Assembly: GCA_947489195.1 (NCBI GenBank)
Contig: CANLCT010000028.1
Coordinates: 1-57,562, forward strand
DNA from: an uncultured Aquimarina sp.
GTDB taxonomy: Bacteria; Bacteroidota; Bacteroidia; Flavobacteriales; Flavobacteriaceae
DNA: 57,562 nt
Reading direction: 5' to 3'
In this document: positions 8,619-16,803 of the stretch, piece after piece
Layout of the letters: every line of letters begins with the position of its first letter
Numbering within the stretch: position 1 is the first letter of the stretch
Made by a program: the position numbers and the translations under genes
Notes under the pieces: generated by a model
What the model was told of the DNA's origin: nothing
The model's input: only the letters and a program-made list of their open reading frames with translations
The model's database searches: none

Positions 8619-9141
8619 AAAAAAATCGATAGCCTAAATTAATTCCCCAATTCAAGAAAAAATCTGGCGAGGCATCATCAATTTTAAAATTACGACCAAT
8701 CCCTGCACCAATATCAACACTAAAACCATTATTTGTAAGCCATTTTATACCACCTCCAAAGCCAATTCCCAAGTCACTATAATCATCTAATTTATCTCTA
8801 TTTGTTGATCCGAAAAGTTTAGCATCATCGTTACCAGTAGCATATTGTAAAAGAGCTTCAATATAAAAGCCTTTTTGGCCATATTCTTTGTTGTTGTAAA
8901 AATATTGACGGAAGTAGGGTGCTATAGAAAGTTCACGGTAATTGTCATTTGGCGGATTTAATCTGAAAAAAGTAGCTAAACCAACTCCAGAGGAATTTCC
9001 AAGTGCATATTCATAACTTATTTCAATGGCAGGTGTAACTAATGCAGAAAGGGCATCAATTTTGATTTCGTGTGCTTTTTCCGATTGAGACCAACCTAAG
9101 GCGGTGATAAATAAACTGTGTGATATTAAAAAAGCTTTCAT
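8617..9141 (-). CDS. Predicted outer-membrane beta-barrel protein
   Basis: A 174-residue protein with a signal peptide (cleavage near residue 18, WSQ). Amphipathic strands follow, rich in aromatic and Gly residues, and it ends GYRFF with a C-terminal aromatic as in outer-membrane barrels. The pattern resembles DUF3575-like porin-fold proteins of Bacteroidota. It starts eight bases after the pepT stop, so the two are probably cotranscribed. Its stop codon coincides with the edge of the AAAAGCT array. Specific function unknown. Confidence 0.75.
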   Translation of the reverse strand: MKAFLISHSLFITALGWSQSEKAHEIKIDALSALVTPAIEISYEYALGNSSGVGLATFFRLNPPNDNYRELSIAPYFRQYFYNNKEYGQKGFYIEALLQYATGNDDAKLFGSTNRDKLDDYSDLGIGFGGGIKWLTNNGFSVDIGAGIGRNFKIDDASPDFFLNWGINLGYRFF

Positions 9142-9149
9142 AAGTTTAA

Positions 9150-10388
9150 TTAAGATAATTCGGCAGTTAATTCAGCTATTTTAACGATAACTTCACTTGC
9201 TTTTTGCATGCTTTCTACAGGGACATATTCATACTTTCCATGAAAATTATGTCCTCCGGCAAATATATTTGGACAGGGTAATCCCATAAAACTTAATTGA
9301 GATCCATCAGTCCCGCCACGAATAGGTTTAATTAAGGGTTTAATTTTTAGGGATTCCATTGCTTTTTTTGCAATAGTAACTATGTGCATATTTGGCTCAA
9401 TTTTTTCTTTCATATTGTAATACTGATCATGTATTTCAATTTCAAGGGTTCCTTCGCCATATTGTTTGTTTAATTCTTCAACAAGGGCTATCATTACTTG
9501 TTTTCTTGCTTCAAAATGCTCTTTTTCATGATCGCGAATAATATATTCTAAAGTGGTTTTTTCTACACTACCTTGGATATCATGTAAATGAAAAAAACCT
9601 TCGCGATCAGAGGTGTGTTCAGGGGTTTCCAAGCGAGGTAGTGAGCTAATAAAGTCTTGAGAAATTAACATACTATTGACTAATTTATCTTTAGCGTAGC
9701 CTGGGTGAACAATTGTACCGTTAATGGTAACAACGGCAGATGCTGCATTAAAATTTTCATATTCCAATTCGCCTATTTGACTGCCATCCATGGTGTAGGC
9801 ATAGTCTGCACCAAATTTTTTAACATCAAATAAATGGGCGCCACGTCCAATTTCTTCATCGGGTGTAAAGGCTATTCTAATTTTTCCGTGTGCTATTTCT
9901 GGGTGTTGAATTAAATATTCGGCGGCAGCTACTATTTCTGTAATTCCGGCTTTATCATCGGCTCCTAATAACGTGTTTCCATCAGTTGTAATTAAGGTTT
10001 GCCCAATGTATTGTTTTAAATCGCTAAAATAGGAAGGCGATAACACAATATTTTTTTCTGTATTAAGAATGATATCTTTTCCATTATAATTTTCAATGAT
10101 TTTAGGAGAAACATTTTCTGCCGTAAAATCAGGAGAGGTGTCATAATGGGCAATAAAACCAATGGTTGGAATCGGTTTAGTAGTAGTTGCAGGTAGGGTA
10201 GCCATAATGTATCCATTGTTGTCAATAGTTACTTCATGCAAACCAATACTATTTAATTCGTCTACTAATAAATGAGCTAATTTCCATTGTTTGTCTGTGC
10301 TTGGAGTGCTTTTGCTTTTAGGATCGCTTTGGGTGTCGATACACACATAAGATAAAAAACGATCAATAATAGCTTCTTTTAAAAACAT
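9150..10388 (-). CDS. pepT: Peptidase T (tripeptide aminopeptidase)
   Basis: Cytosolic M20-family zinc exopeptidase releasing N-terminal residues from tripeptides. Metal and catalytic motifs are present: [25 protein letters not shown] and [14 protein letters not shown] near the C terminus. I start it at 10388 ([14 protein letters not shown] follows, as in known PepT; 412 residues) rather than at the in-frame ATG at 10415. A -7-like box at 10413-10421 would leave the longer start untranscribed. Confidence 0.93.
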   Translation of the reverse strand: MFLKEAIIDRFLSYVCIDTQSDPKSKSTPSTDKQWKLAHLLVDELNSIGLHEVTIDNNGYIMATLPATTTKPIPTIGFIAHYDTSPDFTAENVSPKIIENYNGKDIILNTEKNIVLSPSYFSDLKQYIGQTLITTDGNTLLGADDKAGITEIVAAAEYLIQHPEIAHGKIRIAFTPDEEIGRGAHLFDVKKFGADYAYTMDGSQIGELEYENFNAASAVVTINGTIVHPGYAKDKLVNSMLISQDFISSLPRLETPEHTSDREGFFHLHDIQGSVEKTTLEYIIRDHEKEHFEARKQVMIALVEELNKQYGEGTLEIEIHDQYYNMKEKIEPNMHIVTIAKKAMESLKIKPLIKPIRGGTDGSQLSFMGLPCPNIFAGGHNFHGKYEYVPVESMQKASEVIVKIAELTAELS

Positions 10389-10412
10389 GATGCTAAATTT
10401 AGAGTAAAGATA

Positions 10413-10421
10413 CAAATAGTA
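10413..10421 (-). promoter_or_regulatory. Probable -7 element of pepT
   Basis: The minus strand reads TACTATTTG, the TAnnTTTG box with one extra base, about 18 bases before the expected transcription start. It supports the shorter pepT start. Confidence 0.4.
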
Positions 10422-10466
10422 CGTGTTTTTAAAAGTAGTTTTAACGCGTATTACAACTCAAAATAG

Positions 10467-10474
10467 TATTTTTG
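10467..10474 (+). promoter_or_regulatory. -7 element of pyrD
   Basis: TATTTTTG matches TAnnTTTG and leaves a leader of about 13 bases to the ATG at 10493. I see no clear -33 TTG. It rules out the upstream TTG at 10472 as start codon. Confidence 0.65.
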
Positions 10475-10492
10475 CAAAAAACAAAATTAAGT

Positions 10493-11524
10493 ATGTATCA
10501 AACGCTAATTCGTCCATTATTATTTAAGTTTGATCCCGAAAAAGTACATTACTTCACTTTTTCATTAATTCGTTTTCTAAATAAAATCCCTGGAGTAGCT
10601 TTATTAATTAGAAAGTTGTATAAAGTAGAGCATAAAAGTTTAGAACGTAAGGTGTTTGGATTAACTTTTAAAAACCCAGTAGGTCTAGCGGCAGGGTTCG
10701 ATAAAAATGCAGTGTTATTTAATGAGTTGGCTAATTTTGGATTTGGTTTTATTGAGATTGGAACGGTAACCCCAAAAGGGCAAATAGGAAATCCTAAAAA
10801 ACGCTTATTTCGTTTACAAGCAGATGAGGCTATTATTAATAGAATGGGGTTTAATAATGAAGGTGTTGAAGTTGCTATTGAACAATTAAAAAAAAATAAA
10901 AAACAACTTATCATTGGAGGGAATATTGGAAAAAATACAGATACTGATCCTAAAGATTATACGCAAGACTACTTAACCTGTTTTAATGCACTGCATCCAT
11001 ATGTTGATTATTTTGTGTTAAATGTAAGTTGCCCAAATGTGTCAAGTCATGCTAAATTAAATGATAAAGAATATTTAGAAGAATTGATTGGAGCAGTACA
11101 GCAAGCCAATAAAACTTTTGATGCTCAAAAACCGATTTTGTTAAAAATAGCTCCTGATTTAAACCAAAATCAATTAGATGAAATAGTAGATCTTATTCAG
11201 GGTACTGGTCTGGACGGTGTTATTGCTAGTAATACTTCGACATCACGGAGTAACTTAAAAACTTCAAATACTCGTTTAGAAGAAATAGGTAATGGAGGTT
11301 TGAGTGGTAAGCCGTTAGCAGATAAATCAACTCAAGTAATTAAATATTTATCTGAAAAAAGTAATCAGTCATTTCCTATTATAGGAGTTGGAGGGATTCA
11401 TACCGCCGATGATGCTTTTGAAAAAATTAAAGCAGGGGCAACATTAGTTCAAATTTATACAGGATTTATTTATAGTGGTCCCCAATTGATTAAGAATATT
11501 AACAAAAAGTTAATTGATAATTAG
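10493..11524 (+). CDS. pyrD: Dihydroorotate dehydrogenase (quinone), class 2
   Basis: Fourth step of pyrimidine synthesis, oxidising dihydroorotate with quinone at the inner membrane. The 343-residue product has the class 2 N-terminal membrane-associating helix ([20 protein letters not shown]). It also has FMN-barrel motifs: [26 protein letters not shown] with catalytic Ser in the class 2 position, [12 protein letters not shown] and GVGGI. The ATG at 10493 is chosen from the promoter position and the family N terminus. Confidence 0.95.
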   Translation: MYQTLIRPLLFKFDPEKVHYFTFSLIRFLNKIPGVALLIRKLYKVEHKSLERKVFGLTFKNPVGLAAGFDKNAVLFNELANFGFGFIEIGTVTPKGQIGNPKKRLFRLQADEAIINRMGFNNEGVEVAIEQLKKNKKQLIIGGNIGKNTDTDPKDYTQDYLTCFNALHPYVDYFVLNVSCPNVSSHAKLNDKEYLEELIGAVQQANKTFDAQKPILLKIAPDLNQNQLDEIVDLIQGTGLDGVIASNTSTSRSNLKTSNTRLEEIGNGGLSGKPLADKSTQVIKYLSEKSNQSFPIIGVGGIHTADDAFEKIKAGATLVQIYTGFIYSGPQLIKNINKKLIDN

Positions 11525-11921
11525 TTAAATTTAAGGTCTAACTTTTCCTACTAAATTATCTCATTTTTTTTCATTATTTACTCACTAAAACGATGTAATT
11601 GACGTTTTTGACCAAAAATTGAGTTATGAAAACGGTTTCAATAGGTGTTTTTTGCTGTGAAAAATTATTTTTTTGATTAATAATGAATGTTTTTTATCTT
11701 AAATTTTTCATAAAAAAATCAAAATTTGATTATTTTTAAAAATTTGATTTTCAGCAGTTTGAATTTTATTTTAGAGTAATTTATAATTTGTAATTTTCTG
11801 AAAATTATTTCTCAAAGGACTTGTTTTTGTGCAGAAATAGTTGATTTTGTGTATGGTATAATTTTTTTTTATACATTGAAAAACTATAAACCAACTAAGT
11901 GTATGATCAAAAAATTACATT
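11525..11921 (+). other. Gene-free AT-rich spacer after pyrD
   Basis: About 400 bases without a credible frame on either strand. It has several T and A runs and two copies of AAATTTGATT-like words near 11720-11750. The stretch around 11836-11860 (TTGATTTTG, TATAAT-like) may hold the promoter for the gene at 11922. I see no clear terminator or RNA gene. Confidence 0.5.
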
Positions 11922-12437
11922 ATGAGAATATTTTTACTCACTCTTTTTATTACCAATTTTATTTATGCCCAACATTTTGTAGACTTGTCAGATAAGCTTT
12001 CAAAAATAGATAGAGGAATGGTAATTAATGGAAATGATTACTCTGTAAAAGATCAGGTAATAATTAATACCTCTTCTATGAATTTTGTAAAACCAGCTTA
12101 TGTAACTTTTTACAATGTACTGGTCAATGTGGATGCTCCCATTAAGGGTAAAGGAAAATTTAAATTAGAAGGAAGTTCGCGTATTTTTATTAAATCGAGA
12201 GATAGAAATGTGGCATCTAGTAAGCTAGTTTCAAAAAAGCCTTTTGGCGAAGAGTTTTTATTAGATTTAAGCACCTTATTTGCCAAAGTACCCCGTGGTA
12301 CTGAGTATACTATTTGGTATACTAGCGGCAAAGAGTATTTGAAAGGCAGGGTAGGTGATGGTCAGTTGATACGACGCATGTATTACAATGTAAAATTAGG
12401 GAAGCGTTTTTTAGACAAACAGTTTTTTACAGATTAA
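11922..12437 (+). CDS. Secreted protein of unknown function
   Basis: 171 residues with a signal peptide (1-16, cleavage after IYA). The mature part is basic, mixed strand-like sequence with no Cys and no motif I recognise. LVNVDAPIKGKGKFKLEGSS and RGTEYTIWYTSGKEYLKGRV are the most patterned parts. The 3' end overlaps the convergent HAD gene by 11 bases. Expression is plausible given the signal peptide and codon use, but I cannot assign a role. Confidence 0.65.
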   Translation: MRIFLLTLFITNFIYAQHFVDLSDKLSKIDRGMVINGNDYSVKDQVIINTSSMNFVKPAYVTFYNVLVNVDAPIKGKGKFKLEGSSRIFIKSRDRNVASSKLVSKKPFGEEFLLDLSTLFAKVPRGTEYTIWYTSGKEYLKGRVGDGQLIRRMYYNVKLGKRFLDKQFFTD

Positions 12438-13236
12438 TACTTGCTATAAGTTTTTGTAATACTTTTTCAACACCATTATTATCATTGGTTAGTGTTTGGT
12501 ATTTAGCAACCTCTTTTACTTTAGGGTGCGCGTTTTCCATAGCATAACTAAAGGCAGCTTTTTCTAACATTTCAAGATCATTATTGTAATCGCCAAATGC
12601 CATGGTTTGGGCTTCTGTAATATTATATTGTTCTTGAATTTTGGCAATAGCATTACCTTTATGTGAAGAATATTGTGAAATATCGATCCATAATTTACCA
12701 GAAATTTTTATTTGCCATTCATTTTCTAAATGTTGAACAAAAGGATAAATAAATTCTTCAGAACCTTGATGATGACAAAGTGCTATTTTAAAAAAGTCAT
12801 CGACAGGTAATTCATCAAAACTGTTTAAAACCTTATATTCAGTATAATATTCGGCAATAGTATTTTGAAATTGTTCCGATTCGTTTAAAATGTAGGCTTT
12901 ATTTTTACCACAGACCACTAAATGAACTCCATCGATATTATTGCAAAGTTGAAGTAAGTTTTCTACATCATTTTGCGAAATTGCATTTACAAATAATTCT
13001 TTTTCGTTCTTAACAATGTAAGCTCCATTTTCGGCAACTATAGTAATGTGCTCTTTTATAACAGCAAGTTTTTCTAAAATACTATGGTATTGACGTCCGC
13101 TAGCGGCAACAAAATGAATATTATTTGCTTTAAGTAGTTCAAATAACTCAAAAAATAAATCACTTACTTCATGCTTTGAGTTTAATAGTGTACCATCCAT
13201 ATCTGTAACTACTAATTTTACGTCAGATAAATTCAT
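12427..13236 (-). CDS. HAD-superfamily phosphatase, Cof/YbiV-like subfamily IIB
   Basis: Cytosolic hydrolase acting on phosphorylated sugars or cofactors. Motif I is VVTDMDGTLLN (nucleophile D12), motif II is in VAASGR, and motif IV is MAFGDYNNDLEM. A C2B-type cap lies between. I place the start at 13236 (269 residues), because a perfect promoter box lies at 13258-13265, inside the longer in-frame reading that starts at 13281. Family substrates vary widely, so no specific one is claimed. Confidence 0.9.
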   Translation of the reverse strand: MNLSDVKLVVTDMDGTLLNSKHEVSDLFFELFELLKANNIHFVAASGRQYHSILEKLAVIKEHITIVAENGAYIVKNEKELFVNAISQNDVENLLQLCNNIDGVHLVVCGKNKAYILNESEQFQNTIAEYYTEYKVLNSFDELPVDDFFKIALCHHQGSEEFIYPFVQHLENEWQIKISGKLWIDISQYSSHKGNAIAKIQEQYNITEAQTMAFGDYNNDLEMLEKAAFSYAMENAHPKVKEVAKYQTLTNDNNGVEKVLQKLIASINL

Positions 13237-13257
13237 TTTTGTTATTTTAGTGAAATA

Positions 13258-13285
13258 CAAATGTACTGTTTTGTAATTCATACAA
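13258..13285 (-). promoter_or_regulatory. Promoter of the HAD phosphatase gene
   Basis: On the minus strand TTG (13285-13283), 17 bases, then TACATTTG (13265-13258). Both elements match the Bacteroidota consensus. The predicted transcript starts near 13251, about 15 bases before the ATG. Confidence 0.75.
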
Positions 13286-13307
13286 ACCTATCCTTAAATT
13301 AACTTTA

Positions 13308-13730
13308 ATGCATTTTTTTCAAAAAGAAATTCGGTTAAAAGCCTACCAACGTGGTTTTCATTTAATCACTGCAGAAATTGAACGTGCTATGCCCGAAATT
13401 TCAAATATTAGCATAGGCGAGCTGCAAGTATTTATCCAACATACATCGGCTAGTTTAACGATTAATGAAAATGCAGATCCCACGGTACGTACAGATTTTG
13501 AAAGTCATATGAATGTAATGGTGCCAGAAAATGCATCGTATTATATTCATACTTATGAAGGACCAGATGATATGCCAGCACATATAAAAGCATCATTAAT
13601 GGGTACATCGGTGCAAATTCCAATAACAAATGGCAGATTAAATTTAGGAACTTGGCAAGGCGTATATTTATGTGAACATCGAGATTATGGAGGGAGACGT
13701 AAGTTAGTTTTAACACTTTTTGGCAACTAA
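13308..13730 (+). CDS. YjbQ family protein (UPF0047)
   Basis: A 140-residue single-domain protein of the YjbQ/UPF0047 family. Signatures are FIQHTSASLTINENADP with the conserved His and Asn residues, and the C-terminal GTWQGVYLCEHR. Some members have weak thiamine-phosphate synthase activity, but the cellular role is unclear. It ends seven bases before the HMG-CoA lyase start, so the two are probably cotranscribed. Confidence 0.92.
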   Translation: MHFFQKEIRLKAYQRGFHLITAEIERAMPEISNISIGELQVFIQHTSASLTINENADPTVRTDFESHMNVMVPENASYYIHTYEGPDDMPAHIKASLMGTSVQIPITNGRLNLGTWQGVYLCEHRDYGGRRKLVLTLFGN

Positions 13731-13737
13731 GAAACAG

Positions 13738-14601
13738 ATGAAAAAGTTAAAACTAATAGAATGTCCAAGAGATGCTATGCAAGGGATAAAAAAAATTATT
13801 CCAACAAATAGTAAACTACAATATTTACAAATGTTAGTTAATTGTGGTTTTGATACCTTGGATGTAGGAAGTTTTGTTTCGCCTAAAGCCATTCCTCAAA
13901 TGGCAGATACCAAGCAAGTTATTGAACAATTGGATTTATCAACTACGGATACAAAATTGTTAACCATTGTAGCAAATACCCGAGGAGCTTTAGCAGCTGC
14001 GTCAATGCCACAGGTGTCGTACATAGGTTTTCCTTTTTCAATATCTGAAATTTTTCAAATGCGGAATACACATAAAACAATTGCGCAGTCAGAAGAAGTA
14101 TTGAAAGAAATAATTGAAATTGCTCAAAAAGCAGATAAGCAAGTAGTGGTGTATATAAGTATGGGGTTTGGAAATCCCTATGGAGAACCTTGGAGTCCAG
14201 TAATAGTGAGTGAATGGGTAGCAAAAATAGCAGCTATGGGAGTGTCTATTATTTCATTAAGTGATACGGTAGGTTCGTCAACAAGTCAAACGATAACCAA
14301 GTTATTTTCGGCATTAATTCCTGCGTATCCAGTAATAGAATTTGGAGCGCATTTACATACTTCATTAAGTACCTGGTATGAAAAAATAGATGCTGCTTAC
14401 CAAGCAGGTTGTCGAAGATTTGATGGAGCTATACAAGGATATGGAGGCTGTCCAATGGCTGGTGATGCACTTATAGGGAATATGCCTACCGAAAAAATGA
14501 TTTCTTATTTCACTACGCAAAAAGAAATGCTTGGGGTAGATGTGATGCGTTTTGAATCGGCACATAACCAAGCCACAGTATTGTTTTCTCAATACCATTA
14601 A
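13738..14601 (+). CDS. Hydroxymethylglutaryl-CoA lyase
   Basis: Cleaves HMG-CoA to acetyl-CoA and acetoacetate, the last step of leucine breakdown. The 287-residue TIM barrel carries ECPRDAMQG (catalytic Arg/Asp region), SLSDTVG, the metal ligands in GAHLHTS and the catalytic-cysteine loop in GYGGCPMAGD. I start it at the ATG at 13738; the TTG at 13720 would overlap yjbQ and adds a non-family extension. I see no neighbouring leucine-pathway genes. Confidence 0.9.
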   Translation: MKKLKLIECPRDAMQGIKKIIPTNSKLQYLQMLVNCGFDTLDVGSFVSPKAIPQMADTKQVIEQLDLSTTDTKLLTIVANTRGALAAASMPQVSYIGFPFSISEIFQMRNTHKTIAQSEEVLKEIIEIAQKADKQVVVYISMGFGNPYGEPWSPVIVSEWVAKIAAMGVSIISLSDTVGSSTSQTITKLFSALIPAYPVIEFGAHLHTSLSTWYEKIDAAYQAGCRRFDGAIQGYGGCPMAGDALIGNMPTEKMISYFTTQKEMLGVDVMRFESAHNQATVLFSQYH

Positions 14602-14630
14602 TTGTTACCTATATTTATGGATAACTTATT

Positions 14631-14879
14631 TTAAGCCATAGCATTTTGCGGAGCCCAATGTGTACACAACATACCTGGTGCAGCAGCTTGAGGGTTGGCA
14701 CAATCACTTTCGTGAAAACGAGAACATGTTACACAATTTCTGTCGTCTTTTAAGGTAGCTTTCATCGTAAAATGATCACAGGTGTAATTATTGCTCACGG
14801 CAACCATATGAATTTTACACTCTTTTTTTTCATTCAAATTTTCACAGTTCATGCAACTGTTTCCTAATCTAATAGCCAT
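14631..14879 (-). CDS. Small Cys/His-rich protein with two tandem metal-site-like repeats
   Basis: 82 residues, not recognised as a named family. Two copies of one pattern are visible: C9-x2-C12-x8-C21-x12-C34-x-H36-F and C49-x2-C52-x7-C60-x11-C72-x-H74-W. Each has four Cys and one His, enough to bind zinc or an iron-sulfur cluster. No signal peptide. I start it at MAIRLGNSC (14879) rather than at the ATG at 14909, because the ten extra residues look non-coding. It stands at the edge of the iron-related island. Confidence 0.7.
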   Translation of the reverse strand: MAIRLGNSCMNCENLNEKKECKIHMVAVSNNYTCDHFTMKATLKDDRNCVTCSRFHESDCANPQAAAPGMLCTHWAPQNAMA

Positions 14880-14989
14880 AACATTATTTTTTTGCTTGTA
14901 AAGAGGCAATAGTACTTCTCCCTCGGTACAAAAATTATAACATTAATTTACAGTTAATTAATCTAAGAAACAATATAAATAGGATTGTA

Positions 14990-15358
14990 CTAGTATTTGT
15001 TAATAGTGTTTTTTTGTAAAATGTTGTTTAAGCCTAACTGAAATAGAGTTCCATTAACCAAATCGTACATGTCATTAAGTTCTTTATAACTCATAGCAAA
15101 GCTTACTTGTGCAACCGGAGTTTCTAACAAAATGGATTTACAAGAGCTGTTATTTTTACAATCATTACAAATAGATGGTCTTTTTAAAGCGTCTGTAATA
15201 TTTTTTAAAAAAGAGATAAGCTGATTGTGATTTAGGTAAAAACCTGTATTTTCAAAAACTAGTTGCACCTTGTTTAGGTCTTTCGACTCGGTTCTTTTCC
15301 ATTTAAAACTAATACCAAAGGAGTTGTTGTAAATAGTAATGATGTCTTTATCTTCCAT
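14990..15358 (-). CDS. Small cytosolic protein with a CxxC-x5-C motif, unknown function
   Basis: 122 residues, no signal peptide. A C64-x2-C67-x5-C73 cluster suggests a metal or redox site. The stretch LVFENTGFYLNHNQLISFLKNI resembles HLVYKNILLEFTEKEFESFRSYL of the gene just upstream, so the two may be paralogues. Only five bases separate them, implying one transcript driven from the operator-flanked promoter near 15751. The location suggests an iron-related role, but nothing in the sequence proves it. Confidence 0.65.
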   Translation of the reverse strand: MEDKDIITIYNNSFGISFKWKRTESKDLNKVQLVFENTGFYLNHNQLISFLKNITDALKRPSICNDCKNNSSCKSILLETPVAQVSFAMSYKELNDMYDLVNGTLFQLGLNNILQKNTINKY

Positions 15359-15363
15359 AATTT

Positions 15364-15714
15364 TTAATTTTTTAAAAATTGATATTCAATTTCATGCCCT
15401 TTTAATAGTGCATATTGATTTTTGAGGTTGCCAAAAACCAATTTTTTTAAATCTTCAAATTCTTGTTTATTAAATAATAAAAACAAATTTTGTTGTAAAG
15501 TTGGTATGGGTATTTTGTGTTTGCTTGTGTATTCGTGTCCTTTTTCAGTATGTTTAGCTTCCAAAAATTCCAGATAACTCCTAAAACTTTCAAATTCTTT
15601 TTCTGTAAACTCAAGGAGTATATTTTTGTAAACCAGATGAAAAAGATCACATTCGTTACATTTATATAAAATACCAGCTCTTGTTTTTATAATTGAGGTT
15701 ATGTTTTTGCACAT
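15364..15714 (-). CDS. Small CxxC protein, DUF6686-like
   Basis: 116 residues, cytosolic. C2 and the C19-x2-C22 pair are followed by FHLVYKNILLEFTEKEFESF, a pattern I associate with the flavobacterial DUF6686 group (from memory, not searched). It is first in a two-gene minus-strand unit. The predicted transcript starts about 30 bases upstream, between two copies of the palindromic operator. Function unknown. Confidence 0.7.
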   Translation of the reverse strand: MCKNITSIIKTRAGILYKCNECDLFHLVYKNILLEFTEKEFESFRSYLEFLEAKHTEKGHEYTSKHKIPIPTLQQNLFLLFNKQEFEDLKKLVFGNLKNQYALLKGHEIEYQFLKN

Positions 15715-15725
15715 TCTTTTTTTTG

Positions 15726-15819
15726 TTTAGAATTGTTCCAAATAGTAAATCAAATATATATTAGAATTATTCTAAATAAAAGGTTTTTGTTTATTATTTT
15801 TATTTAGAATAATTAAATT
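15726..15819. promoter_or_regulatory. Divergent control region with three palindromic operator copies
   Basis: Site A (15726-15743) reads TTTAGAATTGTTCCAAAT. Site B (15761-15775) is a perfect palindrome, TTAGAAT-T-ATTCTAA. Site C (15803-15819) is TTTAGAATAATTAAATT. The minus strand carries a consensus -7 box TATATTTG (15758-15751). Site B covers the spacer between -33 and -7, and site A lies at the predicted transcription start. That arrangement fits repression by a metal-responsive dimer (Fur or DtxR type, inferred) of the 15714/15358 genes. Site C faces the decayed imelysin remnant. Confidence 0.65.
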
Positions 15820-15863
15820 TAAATTAAGATTCAAGTAAGGATTTGTGATTTTAAGCTTTATAG

Positions 15864-16082
15864 GAAAGGCAAGATTTAGTGAATTCTTTTGAAATAGCAT
15901 TTGCCGATTGTAAGGCCAAATTAAACGCTATTGAGGGTTCATTAGCTAAAGAGTTAGTGCGTAATACATCGGCTGTTTTAGAACTTAAGGATAGTTTTTT
16001 AACACTAAAAAGATTGTTAGAAGTGGATATGGCCAGTGCGTTTGGCTTTATCGTTACTTTGAATGACAATGATGGGGATTAA
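15864..16082 (+). pseudogene. 3' remnant of a second imelysin-like gene
   Basis: An open stretch of 72 codons with no plausible start, opening after an in-frame TAG at 15861, matches the C-terminus of the intact imelysin gene at 18145-19221. Shared features are the LNA(I/L) element, spaced hydrophobic positions and the same terminal -DNDGD before the stop. It sits behind operator site C. Most of an ancestral paralogue seems to have been deleted, leaving control region and tail. Confidence 0.7.
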
Positions 16083-16096
16083 TTTCAGAAAGAATT

Positions 16097-16119
16097 TTTA
16101 AATAATTCTAGTAACTTTG
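16097..16119 (+). promoter_or_regulatory. Operator plus -7 box of the haem-binding gene
   Basis: TTTAAATAATTCTAG (16097-16111) is a degenerate copy of the island's palindrome. It abuts a consensus -7 box TAACTTTG (16112-16119), so it occupies the spacer as site B does. Predicted start near 16126, 16 bases before the ATG. Confidence 0.55.
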
Positions 16120-16141
16120 AAATTGAATTAATTTGTATTTA

Positions 16142-16582
16142 ATGAACATAAAAAAAATAATACTTGGGGTTATCGTACTGGCATTGTTAGTGCTTCAGTT
16201 TTTTGTAAAAAAGGATAATGTGTCTTCTTATGAAAATGTGGCATCATTCGAAAAATCGTTTAATGTTCCAGAGGAGGTAAAAACAATTTTTAGATCATCT
16301 TGTTATGATTGCCATAGTAACCATACCAAATATCCTTGGTATGCTTCAATAGGAGCAGTAAATTTAATGTTAGATCATCATATTGAAGAGGGTAAGGAAC
16401 ATCTGAATTTTTCGGAATGGAATACCTACCCCGAAGCAAGGCAATTACACAAATTGGCTGAAGTGTATGAAGAGGTGGAAGAAGGTGAAATGCCATTAAA
16501 AGTGTATCGATTAATTCACGGAGGTTTGTCAAATGAACAGAAAGAAGCTTTAATTACATGGGCTGAAAAATATAAAGAATAA
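16142..16582 (+). CDS. Haem-binding domain protein with CxxCH, membrane-anchored
   Basis: 146 residues. One N-terminal hydrophobic segment (about 4-21) anchors or exports it. The c-type haem motif CYDCHSNHTKYPWY lies near residue 57, and the HxxW/YPEARQLHKL region matches the Haem_bd family (PF14376 type) of Bacteroidota. The ATG at 16142 is preferred over the TTG at 16133, which lies next to the predicted transcription start. It is followed by a strong terminator and so forms its own unit between imelysin remnant and imelysin operon, under the same operator type. Confidence 0.85.
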   Translation: MNIKKIILGVIVLALLVLQFFVKKDNVSSYENVASFEKSFNVPEEVKTIFRSSCYDCHSNHTKYPWYASIGAVNLMLDHHIEEGKEHLNFSEWNTYPEARQLHKLAEVYEEVEEGEMPLKVYRLIHGGLSNEQKEALITWAEKYKE

Positions 16583-16606
16583 GGTGTAATTATTAAAGTG
16601 TAAGTG

Positions 16607-16641
16607 AAAACCAATAAATGTTGAGTATTTATTGGTTTTTT
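16607..16641 (+). terminator. Terminator after the haem-binding gene
   Basis: A perfect 13-base stem (16607-16619 with 16627-16639), a seven-base loop GTTGAGT and a run of T. Confidence 0.9.
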
Positions 16642-16710
16642 TGTTTTTTAATTATGTTTTTTGTAATAAAAAGTTTATTTGAATTCGAATTTGAAATTAG
16701 TTTAATTTTA

Positions 16711-16764
16711 TTTAGAATAATTTAAAATAAAAGTTGTTTAGATTGATTATGGATAATATATTTG
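16711..16764 (+). promoter_or_regulatory. Operator and promoter of the imelysin operon
   Basis: TTTAGAATAATTTAAAAT (16711-16728) is the fifth copy of the palindrome. TTG (16734-16736), 20 bases and TATATTTG (16757-16764) give a full consensus promoter. The operator lies directly upstream of the -33 element. The leader before the ATG at 16804 is about 33 bases. Confidence 0.7.
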
Positions 16765-16803
16765 CAGCATCAATTAATGGTTATTAATATTAAATCTAAA
16801 TAA

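Noticed and set aside
10388..10415. Longer pepT start at 10415
   Set aside because: A -7-like promoter box overlaps this codon, and known peptidase T proteins begin at the later Met.
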